64,000 bases of DNA from positions 2,046,001 to 2,110,000 of the forward strand of contig JASFXZ010000045.1 of the NCBI GenBank assembly GCA_032209605.1, read 5' to 3'. Below, piece by piece: positions 12,870-26,500 of this stretch. Every line of letters starts with the position of its first letter. Positions within the stretch are counted from its first letter, which is position 1. The notes beneath the pieces were generated by a model. That model was not told the origin of the DNA. It searched no databases and saw only the letters and a program-made list of their open reading frames with translations. This DNA comes from Mactromeris polynyma. Taxonomy: Eukaryota; Mollusca; Bivalvia; Venerida; Mactridae. The translations under genes were made by a program, and so were the position numbers.

Positions 12870-15056
12870 AATTTTCACTTTGACAAAAATCACGCAAGGG
12901 TACGTGAGATAGTTGGGGAGCAAACAAATGCCATCAGTAAACAGAAGACAGATCCATTTCAAAATAACTGCACTAGACTTGCATTCATTATTCAAAATTA
13001 CTTCACTTTTGACGGTATATAACTGTCAATGTATCAGCGTTGGCGCAATTATTCCATCACAGTAAGGATAAATTTAATGCCATTGAAGTTAATAAGTCTG
13101 TCCTCCTCAGCAGTGACATTGCATTTAAATGACTCTGTGTTTATAATTTTGCTACTTTTATTATCGGCCGAGGAACTGAGAATGTGTTATTAATGCGCAC
13201 TTTTAATTATGTTTTTTGACGGTTCTTTCCAAGAACGCTGCATTCGATACACCTCAATTTCAGCCGTAGGTTTCGTATAAAGTCTAGCTGGCGGATTGAT
13301 ATGTCTTTAAAAAACTAATACATCTCAACCGGAAGTTAATTTTGTTTCAATAAAAATACGCATATTAGTGTATTTAATAATAGTGATTAATTTCAAAGTA
13401 ACAATGATACCATACACATTCTGGCAAGTTAGTGTTTAAATTAGAAATGTCTAGCAATACATAACATAATTGGTTATATTCTAAAGTAGATCTGCTTTGC
13501 CAAGGAGTTCAAAATGAACACTCTAAAAGACAGACGCTCGTTAGTTCGGTCCAGTTCGTATGTTCTGACGTCGAGCAATATCATGTTATTCGTAATAAAA
13601 TATTGGTAACAAACATTTATTAAGCCTATAAAAGTTGTTAAATATTATAAAAATGATTAAATTCGGTGACGCTTGAATGTACTTGTAATTTAAAGCACGT
13701 TACTGGCGACAGTATATCATTTGTTGAGAAAATACTGAAGTAAACGCTCTCACTGATTATTTAGTAAAATATGTAACTCTTACATTATGTCCAGCCTATA
13801 ATCTAAAAATGTTGATTAGAAACTCTGATAATCCAGTCCGAATTGAACGGGTCTCTTTGCAAGTTAGTGACGAAATCATTCAAATTAGTCTTACCCATGT
13901 TTAACACTCAATCTCTGTTGTGGCTATAAATTTCATTAAATATATAAATATATCACGTGGTATTGACGTCGTAACAAATTTGTGAGGTGTTTCATTATAT
14001 GTGTATAAGCTTTGAACTTGGTAAATAATGCTTGACTTTGTCGAGTATTCAGTTTTATGATAAATGCTATTTATGTTACGTACACGATTAAACTTAATTA
14101 CCACAAAATGGCAAAAAATGCAAAAAATGTCTTATTTTAGAGGCGGAAACATGGTCTCTGAACCATCAAAAGTTTAAAACAAAATGCATTTGTCATAATG
14201 ATAAACGCCTTAGATTAAAATTGTAGAGAAAGGCACTCATGATACATAAGTAGACAGTCGTTGTTGAAACTATTCAGTTATTTATATTTGAGAATTCCAT
14301 TTCACACTGCACAACATTACTCCTTGCCCATGTGATACCCCGTCACCAATTATATCATGATTGCACATACTACAGATTAAGGGTTTGGCTCAACCATATA
14401 GAAGCCATTACAATACTTCTGTGCCAAACCCATGAAATGTTAATGTACCGAATTGTTCGGGGGTAAATTGATTTTTACCCTTTAGAAGCCATGAAATACG
14501 TATTATAGTCATAGAATATAACTTCTGGCAGTTTCTTCATGTGAGCTTAATAATTATATGTATTATATTATATATATTACAAATTAAACGTATGAAAAAT
14601 GTATTTAAATGAGAATGTATTAGCATGTATACACCTGTATAGATATTGTGTTTTTCCCACTAGATATAATGTAGAAACCAAAATAAGTTGTTTCATCAGC
14701 CAGCCCTCGCCCCAAACCCTCAGTCAGTAAATTCGATGTCGGCGTAAATGTTCTACATTCGATATTACATTTTAGACATGCATACTCTGGATAACCTCGA
14801 CATTTATCTTTATTATAAGTTGGTAAGCTCAAAAAACAAAATAACGTGTTGTTTGTGAATGAGAAATTTTAGAAAACCACACAATGTTTAAGTGTTTTTT
14901 GAAAACTCATTTGCTTTGACTTTTAAATCAGTTTTTTTCGTAGACTTTTATACAAAACAACTTAGGTGTAAAACTACAAAAACAAACAAGACGTGTTTTG
15001 TGAAATGATATATTTTGGCGAAATGCTCATCGCCAGACAGCTCTCGTACACTCCCA
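12870..15056. other. intergenic DNA without recognisable features
   Basis: AT-rich sequence with no supported gene. Two similar stretches with GAAGCCAT near 14.40 and 14.49 kb are too short to classify. Confidence 0.45.
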
Positions 15057-15216
15057 CATGATATTGTCACGAGTTGTTTCCCTTTTTCCATCTATAGTTC
15101 TCTCCCTTTATCTCGTCTATGATATATGTATACGGCATGTATATAGTAATATCTAGAAGGGATACAGTGAGAGCACTCTAGATGGATAAAGAGAAAGAAC
15201 TCGTGACAATCTCATG
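15057..15216. mobile_element. palindromic MITE, copy 1
   Basis: A foldback element of about 160 bp. The left arm reads ATTGTCACGAGTTGTTTCCC, and the right arm is its inverse with few changes over roughly 55 bp, sharing CCATCTA and TCTCCCTTTATC-type blocks. A second copy lies at 23406-23548. No coding capacity. Confidence 0.75.
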
Positions 15217-15313
15217 CGTACCCTACTGCGTGATATACACAGTAAAGTGCGGTTTATACACCGCGCAAATGAAGGAATCTGAGTTCCTCGGTTTCCGACA
15301 CTGGAACCACAGA

Positions 15314-15385
15314 AAATACACATTTTGATTATACACATTGTAGGTGGCAGTGACAAAAAGCAACCATCAAAATGTGTATTTTGTT
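15314..15385. repeat. inverted repeat (hairpin)
   Basis: A 17-bp sequence, AAAATACACATTTTGAT, recurs inverted about 35 bp away, so the segment can fold into a hairpin. Origin unknown. Confidence 0.6.
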
Positions 15386-15591
15386 GAAACAGGACAGATG
15401 GAGGATAGTGTACAATGGAAAGTGTGAATGAAAGCTTTGTTTAGTTTATTCCGCTACGCTGGTGCCAATGGTTTCTGACTAGTCCTAACTGCGTCTTCCG
15501 CAAGCAAATGACCAGCTTATCCTACAGATCCAGAGGTGGAGCACGAACGAATGGATTTAGATGTTTTATCTTCTATGAAAATACGCTTCGC

Positions 15592-15660
15592 ATAGGAATT
15601 GAACTTCCGACACTGAAGACTGGCAGTTGGGCGCTCTTCCCACCATTGAAGTTTCTTGGA
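15592..15660 (-). mobile_element. tRNA-derived SINE head or tRNA relic
   Basis: On the minus strand a box A-like stretch (CAATGGTGGGAAGAGCGC) is followed by a box B-like stretch (GGAAGTTCAATTCC). Pairing of the arms is poor, so a functional tRNA is unlikely. Confidence 0.5.
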
Positions 15661-15669
15661 CTGGCGTCT

Positions 15670-18489
15670 CACGCATTTAAGAGAACAATTCATTGCCAGT
15701 AAAGAGATGGTAATATTTACATCACTTGAAGACACATACAGCACGAAACAATCGACGTGAAACATTTTGCGGCTAACACGTATAGTAAAAATAGTTGTCT
15801 GTGTTGGGAAAATGTGTTTGACAATGTACTCAGATACTCGCTCTGCTTGCTATGTTAACATGTATTTAATATGTGCGACAACGGCAAACGTGTATATACA
15901 AAGGTATATACCGGTACAACCACTTTTAATTACGTTATATGGTATATGATATTGACAAGTATGTATGGTCGTAGGCATGATATATGTATTTTGAATATCA
16001 AATCCTACTCGTTATGTTCAAATTAGAGCAACTATGCTGGTATGTATTTGCATAATGTCATAAGACACGGAAAATCTACATTTGTTTCGTAAGTGTCATA
16101 AACAACAATCATTTACATGTATTATGTACATTTATTGGTATAATCAGCGCTTAATGCCTTTGACTAGATATATTTAGTTTTAGTTTATTCTAGATAATTT
16201 TGCACAGTCCACAGGCAACAAAAGCAACATAGTTTTACAATAGCAATTTAACTGTCACGGTGTCTCTGGGAAAACGACTTCACATTGTTTAAGATCACAT
16301 AGTACTTAAAACTTTATATATCTCACGCTAATTATATTTAACATAGATACAAGGTGGCAAAGCGTGACAAGAAATACGTACATGACTTTGATAGATCTAT
16401 ACATGTTTACAGTATTATTAACATGCGAGCATACACATAATTTCATTGTTGTTTGTGACAAGAGCATTCGTGCATAATTATGATATAATGCTATTATCAG
16501 CATTTGTGTGAGTATACAATCAATCAATCATACACAAGAAAAACGTGTATCCTAGAGAGAGAGGTGAAGATGTTAACTTGGAGAAATTAATGCAAGTGTA
16601 GAAGAATTAGATTTATAATCGCTTCACAGTATCATTTTTGATTTGTTTTTTGTTCAAATCACCTAACAACAATATAAAACATCTGTGGTTCTATTCACGG
16701 CTACTTACGGTATCTAGATCTAGTCATCTCCAATGTTATTTATTATATGCGTCCGCCTGTCTGTCTGTGATATAATCACAAATTAAAACATCATTTTTAA
16801 ATCCAAAAAGCAGACGACACTATTTAAAATCCACAGCGCAATTAAATCCGCCTCATTTAACGATTGATATAAACGTATGACAAAACGATTCGAGTTTAAT
16901 AATTTAGATATCCAACGAACTTGAATTAAGAAAAAATCACTAAATTTTCGTAAATATTTGCGTGATTACATCGCTATATATTTCATTTAACAATGGTTCG
17001 GTCTAGCAGTCGCATTATTCATATAGTTAGCCAAGCATTTCTTAGCCTGTCATACGCGTCTGCTGCTGTCATTTTGACATGTCGTAAAACAATATCCTGA
17101 AATAGATACAAACAATGCACGGACGAAATGACTGACCGCGTGCTACTTTTCACCATTCATATTTTAGCGGATACGTCACGTAGGACGATAATAACAAATG
17201 GTGTTTGCTGTTCAATATGAGTGAAAAATAATGCTAATTACGTTGGAATAAACTTACATAAATGTATGAATATGTGTCGGCCTCGTCAGTCATGTCAGTG
17301 ATTCTGACCCGAACTCAAACTATTGCTCTCCCTTGCAGCACTTTTTCGTGTCGATATAAAATTCGAATAACACAGAAAATTGTAAAAATCGCAGAGGGAC
17401 AGCAAAAAAACTATTTTAAAGATTAACCAATGAATTGTTATATACGCTTATATTTGTTTTAATAATTTAATTTTGGATGTTCGTCTATTCGGTGGCGATG
17501 CCTTGCACGATAATGATGATGCCTATGTTACGTGGCTAATATGATGATTAATTATAAATTGGCATAGCAACGTACTGGTTTTGGTAATGCTGTTCATTGT
17601 GAGTACAAATACAGAATTGTCAAAATGAGTAGGACTAAGAAATCTTTGTTACGCTTTCAAGACTTTTTTCTTTAATATAAATATTCCCATAGATTTTGTA
17701 ACAATCCGCAATGACATGGACTTATATATACATGTATCTCAATATTTGATAATTGGCAAGGGAGATAATTTGTGCGAATTTTGTGCGCCAAAGTTTGGTA
17801 TAACGGATTTACTAATCCGTTTGTATCTAGAACGGCGTGTTTATGACGGTAATTGTGATGGTAAATAGTCATATTTAATGACCTTATAAACATCACAGAC
17901 ACGCAGAATAATGACATCAAACAAAAATAGCCATCACATCATCCGGTATACATACGACTTTACCATTGCATATCATAAATCATTCACGCATGTTATATGA
18001 ATCATTCATGCATATTATGAATCATTTATAATGAAGGATGGTGCTACGGTGTGTAGATTCATTAAACAATCTCACAATTGATACTAATCTTATAATAAAT
18101 ACCGTACTTTGATGCGAATTTGACCTTCTGATGTCAACTTGTCGCTCCATAAAAATCGTGACTGACAAGGTTACATATATAGTAATGCTGGATTTAGTAA
18201 CATTTAACCATCTTCTAAAACGAAATATCAGCCTGCTCTCAATAAAGGACCACCTACCATCCATATAGTATGTTTTCACGTTGTTTCCCAAATTCGTCAC
18301 AGTTGTATACGTGCATAGAGAAAAAATCATAAAAATAATCTACCATCCCAAAAGGAAACTACAGACAAACATTTTGTTAAGATTGCCTAATTACATTCTC
18401 ATATACTCGGTCGAGAGATGTAAATTTATGCTCAAAATAGCAATACATGTAATCCCAGTCCCAAATTTTCAACCGTTCAAGTTCAGCCC
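15670..18489. other. intergenic DNA without recognisable features
   Basis: No supported gene or repeat was recognised. Confidence 0.45.
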
Positions 18490-20557
18490 GAATAAAGTAG
18501 ATATAGATAGATATATTTATTGCAAAAGGCAATATTGCCCTTGAACGTACATACAAATATTAACAAAGATAAATAAATACTTTCGATCAATGTACAAATG
18601 AGAATATTATTAAAGCACATAAATTACCAAACAAACAAATTGTGCATAGTTAAGAGAGCGTAATCAAGTTTGGTTAGATATGTAGTACGGAGAAAAGTGT
18701 TGTTTTCTTGTTTTTTGTCTACTTGTCTTAGTTACATTTAGGATACATATAAAGTATATACAGTTAAAATGGATATATATGGGAGTGTTTTTTTTATAGT
18801 TTCCAAAAGATGAAAACTCATATTGTGAATAATTAGCATTTGCTCTGAAACTAATATTTAAAACAACACGGTCGTATATATATATAACTTTATTACCTCC
18901 ATTTTCTGGAGATATATGGTTTAACAATTATTTATGCATATACACATATAGATAGCAAGAAAAGTAAATACTATTTACAGCATATAGAAGAGAGAGAGAG
19001 GAAAGACGAATATATAGCCAGGAGAATAGAAGAAAACATCCAGTATGTGGCACGTAACTCGTACCATATCATGTTAACATTTGACCTCACGGAGTATATT
19101 TAGTTCAAACGAAACGAAAATTTGACACAAATACATTTGTATAGCGCAAAAACTAGTGTACAATATTCTATTGCGCTTCACACAGTCCATGAGGTATTTA
19201 GAAAGTCCTATATGTATACAAACACGGAAACATGTAAACTCTTCAATCGTAAAACATTTTAAACAAATATGTTTTCAGTTCCTTTCTGAAAGTAATTTCA
19301 TTTCTGATATTTTTTAGGTCTCTAGGAAGAGCATTCCACCATTTTGGCCCAACCACAGTTATTGATCTTTCAGCGTTTCTGGTTCTGGTCTGTGGAATAA
19401 TAAATTGAATGTCATCAGAAGATCTTAGTCTGTATTTTCTCTGAACACGGTTGAACAAAAACCCAACATAAGATGGTGCTGTTCCCTGCACAATTCGAAA
19501 TACAATAATTTTAAACCTAATTCTTGCCCTCACATGCAGCCAGTGAAGAGATTTACGAATTTCAGTAGTAGGATGACCATATGGAGCATTGGTAACCACT
19601 CTTGCTGCTTGGTTTTGAACTTTCTGAAGTCTGTTAATCAGATAGACAGGGATATCCGTGAATAGTCCATTACAAAAGTCAATGTGTGAGTGAATAAGAC
19701 CGTGTACCATCATCTTTGTTGATTTTTGTGACAGATGTTTAAGAATGTCTTTCAGATTTCTAAGCTGGACATGCGCAATCTGACATTTCTTTTTAATATG
19801 CATATCAAAATTTAGAGTACTTTCCAAATGTACACCAAGATCTCTAACATGATCAACACACTTTACTATACATCCACCAACAATTACGCTTGAGATGTTA
19901 AGTTTTGACAACTGATATTTAGTTCCATACAAGATAATTTCAGTTTTCGAGTTATTCATTTTCAACTTGAACTTTGTCATCCACAAGATGATATCATCAA
20001 GACAATCAATCATTTAGCTGTTGAAGAACATTTGTCTCATTCTGTGCATCTCCAGCTTGAATTCTGAAAGCAATTTTATGATCATCAGCATATCCATAAA
20101 GATCTGCTGGGTATTTATGTACAACCTCGTTCAAAGCAGCGATATACATGGTAACAATGACTGGACCCGCACAGGAGCCCTGGGGTACACCGAATTTCAG
20201 CGGTTCTGTATTAGAAGATGTATTTTCAATAATGACTTTCATTGTCCTTTCATTCAAGTAGGATTTTACCCAGTTCAAAGGGGTGTCCTTCATACCAAAG
20301 TCATCATGAAGAATTTGAAGTAAAATTGGAATATCCACAGTATCAAAAGCTGCACTGAGATCAATCATAACAATGATCGTAACTTTCTTGTTGTCAATAG
20401 CATCCAATAAATCGCTATACATTTTAATCATTGCTGTTTCTATACCATGGCCTTTTCGGTATGCACTTTGATATGATGGAAGAAGACTGTTTACTTCAAT
20501 ATGCTGAGTAATTTGTTGTAAGGCAGCTTTCTCAAGGATTTTGGATAAAAGTCGTTG
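18490..20557 (-). mobile_element. 5'-truncated CR1/L2-like LINE
   Basis: The element holds most of a reverse-transcriptase domain, the downstream C-terminal domain and about 750 bp of 3' UTR. Read on the minus strand, the tail has a GGCAATATTGCC hairpin, GCAATAAA and a short TATC microsatellite. Similarity stops at about 20557, inside the RT, so the endonuclease and ORF1 are absent, as expected from incomplete reverse transcription. The exact 3' edge is approximate, and no target duplication was recognised. Confidence 0.8.
19243..20557 (-). pseudogene. LINE reverse transcriptase, frameshifted
   Basis: The N-terminal frame (20557-20006) carries LLPSYQSAYRKGHGIETAM, LSAAFDTVDIPILL, GVPQGSCAGPV and the catalytic LYGYADDHKIA motif (YADD). 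The second frame (20013-19243) carries WMTKFKLKMNNSKTEIILYG, RLQKVQNQAARVV, LHWLHVRARIRFKIIVF and VVGPKWWNALPRDLKNIR, typical of non-LTR retrotransposons of the CR1/L2/Jockey group. The frames are split near 20010 by an apparent 4-bp tandem duplication (GATTGATT), so this copy cannot make a full protein. Confidence 0.9.
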
Positions 20558-20559
20558 GC

Positions 20560-23405
20560 AAGAGATACATTATCAATATGCGGTGGAACCGAGCAGACAG
20601 GAAGTTACCCCATATAGTTTTTTCACGTCCTCCTCTGCCTCGCTAATTTTAGACTGATGATATCTATTCTTCACTAAATATGTTAGAAAATGGTTATACG
20701 TATTGCTGGTAAAGTAGTCTCAGGAATTTTTGCCGTTTTCTATCAAAAAGTCTGTTACATACTGGAACAGATTTTATAAAAATTATTTCAAATCAACCGT
20801 CTCAAAAATCGTTAATATCCTAGGACGACCATGTATTTTAATCAGACTGACATTTTGCAATTTTCGCGTACTTATGTAACAAACGTTTCATTATTAAGAC
20901 AACTGTCCGACGTTATACACAATGACACAATATTACATTCATTACACAATGCATCATTGTAATATGAAACAATATGCTTATCACACAGCCAAATGTCAAA
21001 AAATGCATATATACGTGTAATTTACAGACAAATACTAGGTATGTACGAGTCGGACATCGTTCATTCGAATTCATCGGATCCGAAATTTTATTTCGAATAA
21101 TGCATGGTTTCGAACAGACCGTTTCAATTCGATATGCCTGAGAAGATACGTCGGGACCTGATATATTTACTTCTGATGATACCAAGTATTCGGATAGGTT
21201 GTCGAATAAATGAAGTCCGAAAGTGTATCGTATTATAGACCATGCCAGGAGTCAAAATGTTACTATAGTTAAGGGAAAGTTCTTTAAAACTATACACAAA
21301 CAACTTATATTATTTGATAGCAAATCACACAATGACTCTAGATTGTAATTATTACAATATTACTGCACCTCACCATCTATAATAGAGTCTGGTAAACTGG
21401 GTTTGCTTTCTCTCTTTTCTTTTGACTGGATTTACTAGTGAAGTCTTCCCTGATCTGTATCTGTTCACTGTTATATTGAAATTATATAGAAGTTCGACCA
21501 AATGAGCCTTATATTTTATTATTAAATATAATGAGCGATATTCATGTGCGAGGCACTAAACTGCATTTAACCACTTGACAGCTGAGCTTAATAACGTAAA
21601 TAAACGAAGAAGAATTCAATATCATTTTTTTTCAGGTCAATAAATCCACATATCGACCTCACTAAAAGGCAATGTGTGTATGTATTTTAAGACAAAGAAA
21701 TGGTGCGGTTACATAATACACCGTCAACACCAATGAATCACAATTACGTTTATATAATTATTTCGAACACAAATGTTACTCCCATAGTTAGGTTTACCGA
21801 CGCAAGAACATCCGTAACTGAATGACAAATTACTATAATTAATACGTTTTTAAATGAAAATAAAGTAGATAGATTCGCTCTATCAGATTCTTTTATTTTG
21901 CAAGATAAATTGGATATCAGAAACATTCTGAATGAAAATGAGTGAAGACTAATGATAGACATTGCTTTGTGTATTTAAATACGTCAAACTTATTATAACT
22001 TTATGAAATACTCAATTACAAGAAATGAAACATTCAACTAAAAAAGAATCATCTATTATAATGGCATGTATTCATTAATAAATATGAAGTAGTCAATATT
22101 ACAAATACAAATTATGCCACCCATAATAAATGAAGAATAATGTATTATAATAAGAAATTTTATGTTGATAAATGAAGAATCGTCAATTATATTTAGAAAT
22201 TAATAGATGTAGAAAACAATAATAATATTTCGTATCAACTTTATTCTCTAAAAAGTCGGGTCAGATTTAAAATTCACGTACTGTGGAAAATGTGATATTG
22301 CAGTAAATGTTATTTGACTTAATCTCAGACGAATTTGCATTGGTTGTTTTAACAAGTTTCAGCTATGACCAGGTCCCAATTTTACAATGTGCTCAGTCGG
22401 CCGCCATTGACAGTAGGCTGTTTCCCGACCCATTGTTAACACTCACGTAGATCATAACACGGTAACAGTGGTACGTGCGAATACATCTAAATCAAGTTTA
22501 GCCTACGTACCTTTTTTGGTCCTTGGAAAAAAGGACGAAGCTCTCCGAGTGCCGGAATAAACCAGTTTATTAAGAAATTCCGCAAATTCCGTTCTCAGAA
22601 TTTAACTGTACACAGTTGAAATTAATTTGTCTCTGATCGATAGTTAATGTCGTGATCTAGAGTATATATATCGTGAAAATTAGACAAATTTATTGAACGG
22701 GAGTGCCCCGAAAAAACACGCGCACTTTTTGTCGATCTAAATGGATGTTTCTTCATTCAATACAATCGGTTTATCGCCAATTAAAACAGTGATTTGAATG
22801 ATTGATAGGGATAAATATTTTACTTACTGCGTCATTACGTGAAAATTTGAACAATTTTCATATGAGGCAAAATGATCCAACAATGCATCTTTTGTCTAAG
22901 TAAATGTTGGTGGTTGGCGTGGCTTGCCCGCAAAGAACAACCAGGATTAACGACATATAAGATTTAAACCACCTTAAATCTAGATCGATTTAGAACACAC
23001 ACTCCCTGATCATGATTTTAATTTCCATTCATACGTAGGTATTCTTAATTAGATTTCTTTTCGACAAAGTCCTGCAGAGCGGAAAAGGATTAGAGGCTGT
23101 TGAGCTGCATAATCTGTGAATTGACTTAGGCGCGGGTGCTGGTTGGTATCCTGGGAAACATTCATCAGTCATCGAGAGTGGTTATTTTTTTATCATTGTA
23201 GTACAAAATTTGTTTCACAATCGATGTTATAACTGACTAATATTCTTGATAATATGCTGTAAAATTATAATTCACTTTGTGGAGATCTAAGTCGATCAGA
23301 TGACGTAGTTACATGTACAATTGCACAGGCAACAATGAACAGCGCGGAATTTAATCTTACTGTGTGTGATCACATAGCGTTTCTTGCTATAAGGGCGTTA
23401 TAAAG
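20560..23405. other. intergenic DNA without recognisable genes
   Basis: No gene is supported. A stretch at about 21.04-21.20 kb (TAGGTATGTACGAGTCGG and AATTCG/TTCGAA motifs) resembles the start of the hAT-type MITE at 29.4 kb and may be a degraded relative. This is weak. Confidence 0.4.
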
Positions 23406-23548
23406 CACAGGAGATTGTCACGAGTTTTCGCTTTATCCCATCTAAGCTTCTCTCCCTTCGTAGTATATATATATACATATTCTATAGAAGGTGAAATGGG
23501 GAGAACTCTAGATGAGATAAAGGGAGAAACTCCCGACATTCTTCTGTG
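23406..23548. mobile_element. palindromic MITE, copy 2
   Basis: A 143-bp foldback with ends CACAGGAGAT and ATTCTTCTGTG and arms containing TTGTCACGAGTTTTCGC. It matches the element at 15057-15216 in arm sequence and layout, including the CTTTATC and TCTCCC blocks. Non-coding. Confidence 0.75.
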
Positions 23549-23549
23549 T

Positions 23550-26500
23550 TTTAATGTATGCCAGCTAAATTTCCTTTAAACTTTCCTCTGTCATTAGTCA
23601 ATTTGTTACTATTAAAGTACATGATTTCTCTAGTCCAGTCATAAACTGTCTTCTCTCAGGCACCCAACATTCCCTCACTGCGCTTGGGTTCCACTATCGT
23701 TACATTGTGGTGGCACCGAAATAAACGCACGATGTTGAAGTCAAATAGTGACACCAGAACTGACAATTTCTGAGGGGAGTCAACTGTTCGTTTTTTCGGA
23801 GATTTTTTTTACAAAACATAAAACCTGCACAAAGCTGCCAAAACAAAGTTTGAGGCGGATAAAATATTAATGGAATGGTCATTATTCAAGGATAGTCCAA
23901 TCAGTGTTTGAAAGATTCTTTCTCGCCGTCTTGTGCGCAGTATAACTTTTAAGATGATTTCGGGCCATCCGGGGAATACAAGCTTCGCTACTTTGACTAT
24001 GTTATTGTTGTACTGGCTCGCTGAGGATGACAAATGGTTTAAATCTTCATTAATACAGATCATGTAGTCTCATCGTTCACATCATAGGTCTAGCTATTGT
24101 TTACTTTGACATAACACTGATGTCCTATCATAAAATGTAATATAGACAAATTGGTTAGGTAATTTATCAACCCGTTTAATTAATTGACTGGCAAGACCAT
24201 AAAACGTATAAAAGTAACATTAGCTATGGACAGAGAAGTGGGGGGAAGAAAAGAGGGCCAAAATGAATTTATCTCTCACACGAGTGACATTTCGCAAGTT
24301 GGTCACGGGGTAATATTCTGAATGAGTTTTGTGAGGAGATAAAAACTAGGTCAAGGGGATAGGAACTTAACTCATGTATGCCAAACTCAAGTATAAGATG
24401 AGCACTCGGTGTCAGCATGGGCTTAAGTTGTATAGCAATATCATGAAGTGCTGAATCAAGAGCAGGTAACTCAGTAATAAAGGTGTAAACAACTTGACTT
24501 GATTACGAATAGGCATACACACTTAAAATACCCATGATCTACACTGATGAAGCAATGGTGCTTTAATAGTGGGTTTGTAATGAAATAGAGCAACTTCTTC
24601 CAATTCACCACCAAATAATTCTGGATATATCGGTCCTATCAGGCTTATAATGCCAGGTTTTATGGGAACACAAATTCTGACTAAAGCGTTTCGTTGAATT
24701 CTTTTTTATAAATCAAGGGAACATAACTCCACACAACTTCGAAAACACAAGACTGCACAACTATAAAATGTGAAAATGAACATTTAAATCCACAACACAA
24801 CAGCTTTACAGCTTTGTAACTGTCAATATGAACACTGAGGGATTATGCCGGTTTTATGCCTTAATAACTTCATTCAAGCTGGATAATAATAGAATACAGT
24901 ATTACCACAGTTAGAGTTAATGAGTTAAACATGAAGGCAGTTAGACTATCGTTAGAAAACAGTTTTTTTTGGGGGGGATAGCCCTGTCCACCACATTTTG
25001 AATATCATTTATTTGTCCCGAGTATGGAAGTTCTTATCTATTCTGCAGTTGCTAAACGACACCAAGTCAAATATACATAAATATAGAAAAGAAAACTCAG
25101 AAGAGATAGCAAGCTGCACTTTTTATTGCAAAGTGAAAAAATACACAAAACATGAAAAAATAATACTAAAGCAAAAGATAATAAAGAGTAGCAAAAATAA
25201 CAAAGATTGTCAAAATATATAAATCAATAAATATGTGTTAAATAATTTTGTCGAAATATTACAACCAGTAAATACGTTAATACAGAAAACATGCAACAAT
25301 ATATACTTTCTTATCAAGAAAATTGGTAGGTCATGTGCTGCTAGTCACTCTGAATAATATTATGCAAGTATTTCATTTAGTAAAACTGTCTGATTCCTAC
25401 CTCTTCAATTATGTTGTGAAGTATTTAATTCATACTGCAACATGGAACCAACATTCATGAGAACTTTTTTTTAGCAGAAATTAGATATTCCTGACCACAT
25501 GGTGACCCACAGTAGCAGGTAACCGCAATATTAAACAGTGTAGCTGGACAGACAGAGGGACAAACAGACATATGCCACTGTGACAAATGAATATGTGTAC
25601 ATAAGCTTGGAATAGGAGGTAATGACCATAACTAATTTTGATTATTTTATGTACCAGGTTACTGCCAGCTAACAGGAATACTAAGTATGTCCATAGGACA
25701 CAGACATCTTACAATAAATAACAGAGGAGTTTGGTTTGTACTTTTAGCAACGTTGTATCAGTTATATATGAAACATATATCACACACAACAGAGGCACTT
25801 GCATTCTTTTGTAAAAAGAGAAATTTTTAAAGATGGACAAATATTTTTTATAAAAATAAAATAATAATGCATGTATTTGGATTTCCTGAGATATGTAGGA
25901 AATAGCCAGCAAGGAGAATATAGAAACAAATCAAATTCTATCACAATTGTTAGACTTACAACAAGATTACAGAATTGGTAAGGAATCAGAGAAGATAATG
26001 TAATATCAATATGGTATATACAGTGAATAAGCTTTTGATCTCAATGATAAATCACAGCACTTAATTTTACGATGCTAATAAATTACATTACAGTAAGTAC
26101 CGTGATTTGTAATAATTACGGTGAGTTTCATAAAACTTATAAAAGCATTAAGTTTTTTGGAATGAAATGTTATAAAATATTAATGATGCACAGCCAAAGG
26201 TTAGACAAAAACATTATGCTTAATATCATTGAAATATTCACTTCTAAACCAATTCACTCAAACTTGCAAACCCTGACAATCCGCCCTTTTCACAACTTAA
26301 AATGACTGTTGTTCACAAAGTGATTGGTTGCTGTTCCAAACACCTGTTAAAGATTTGTCAATACAAAGTTTGATTAATAGAGTTCTTAAGATTATTATTG
26401 TAATAAAAAATAGAATACATGAATACAGTAATAAACACCAATAAATATGTAAAATCAACACACAATAACAATGTGTTACATTCATATGACCTAAACAGTA

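Noticed and set aside
12765..13022. 85-codon plus-strand frame
   Set aside because: Its first third is the inverse of a tRNA-derived SINE head and the rest has no protein character.
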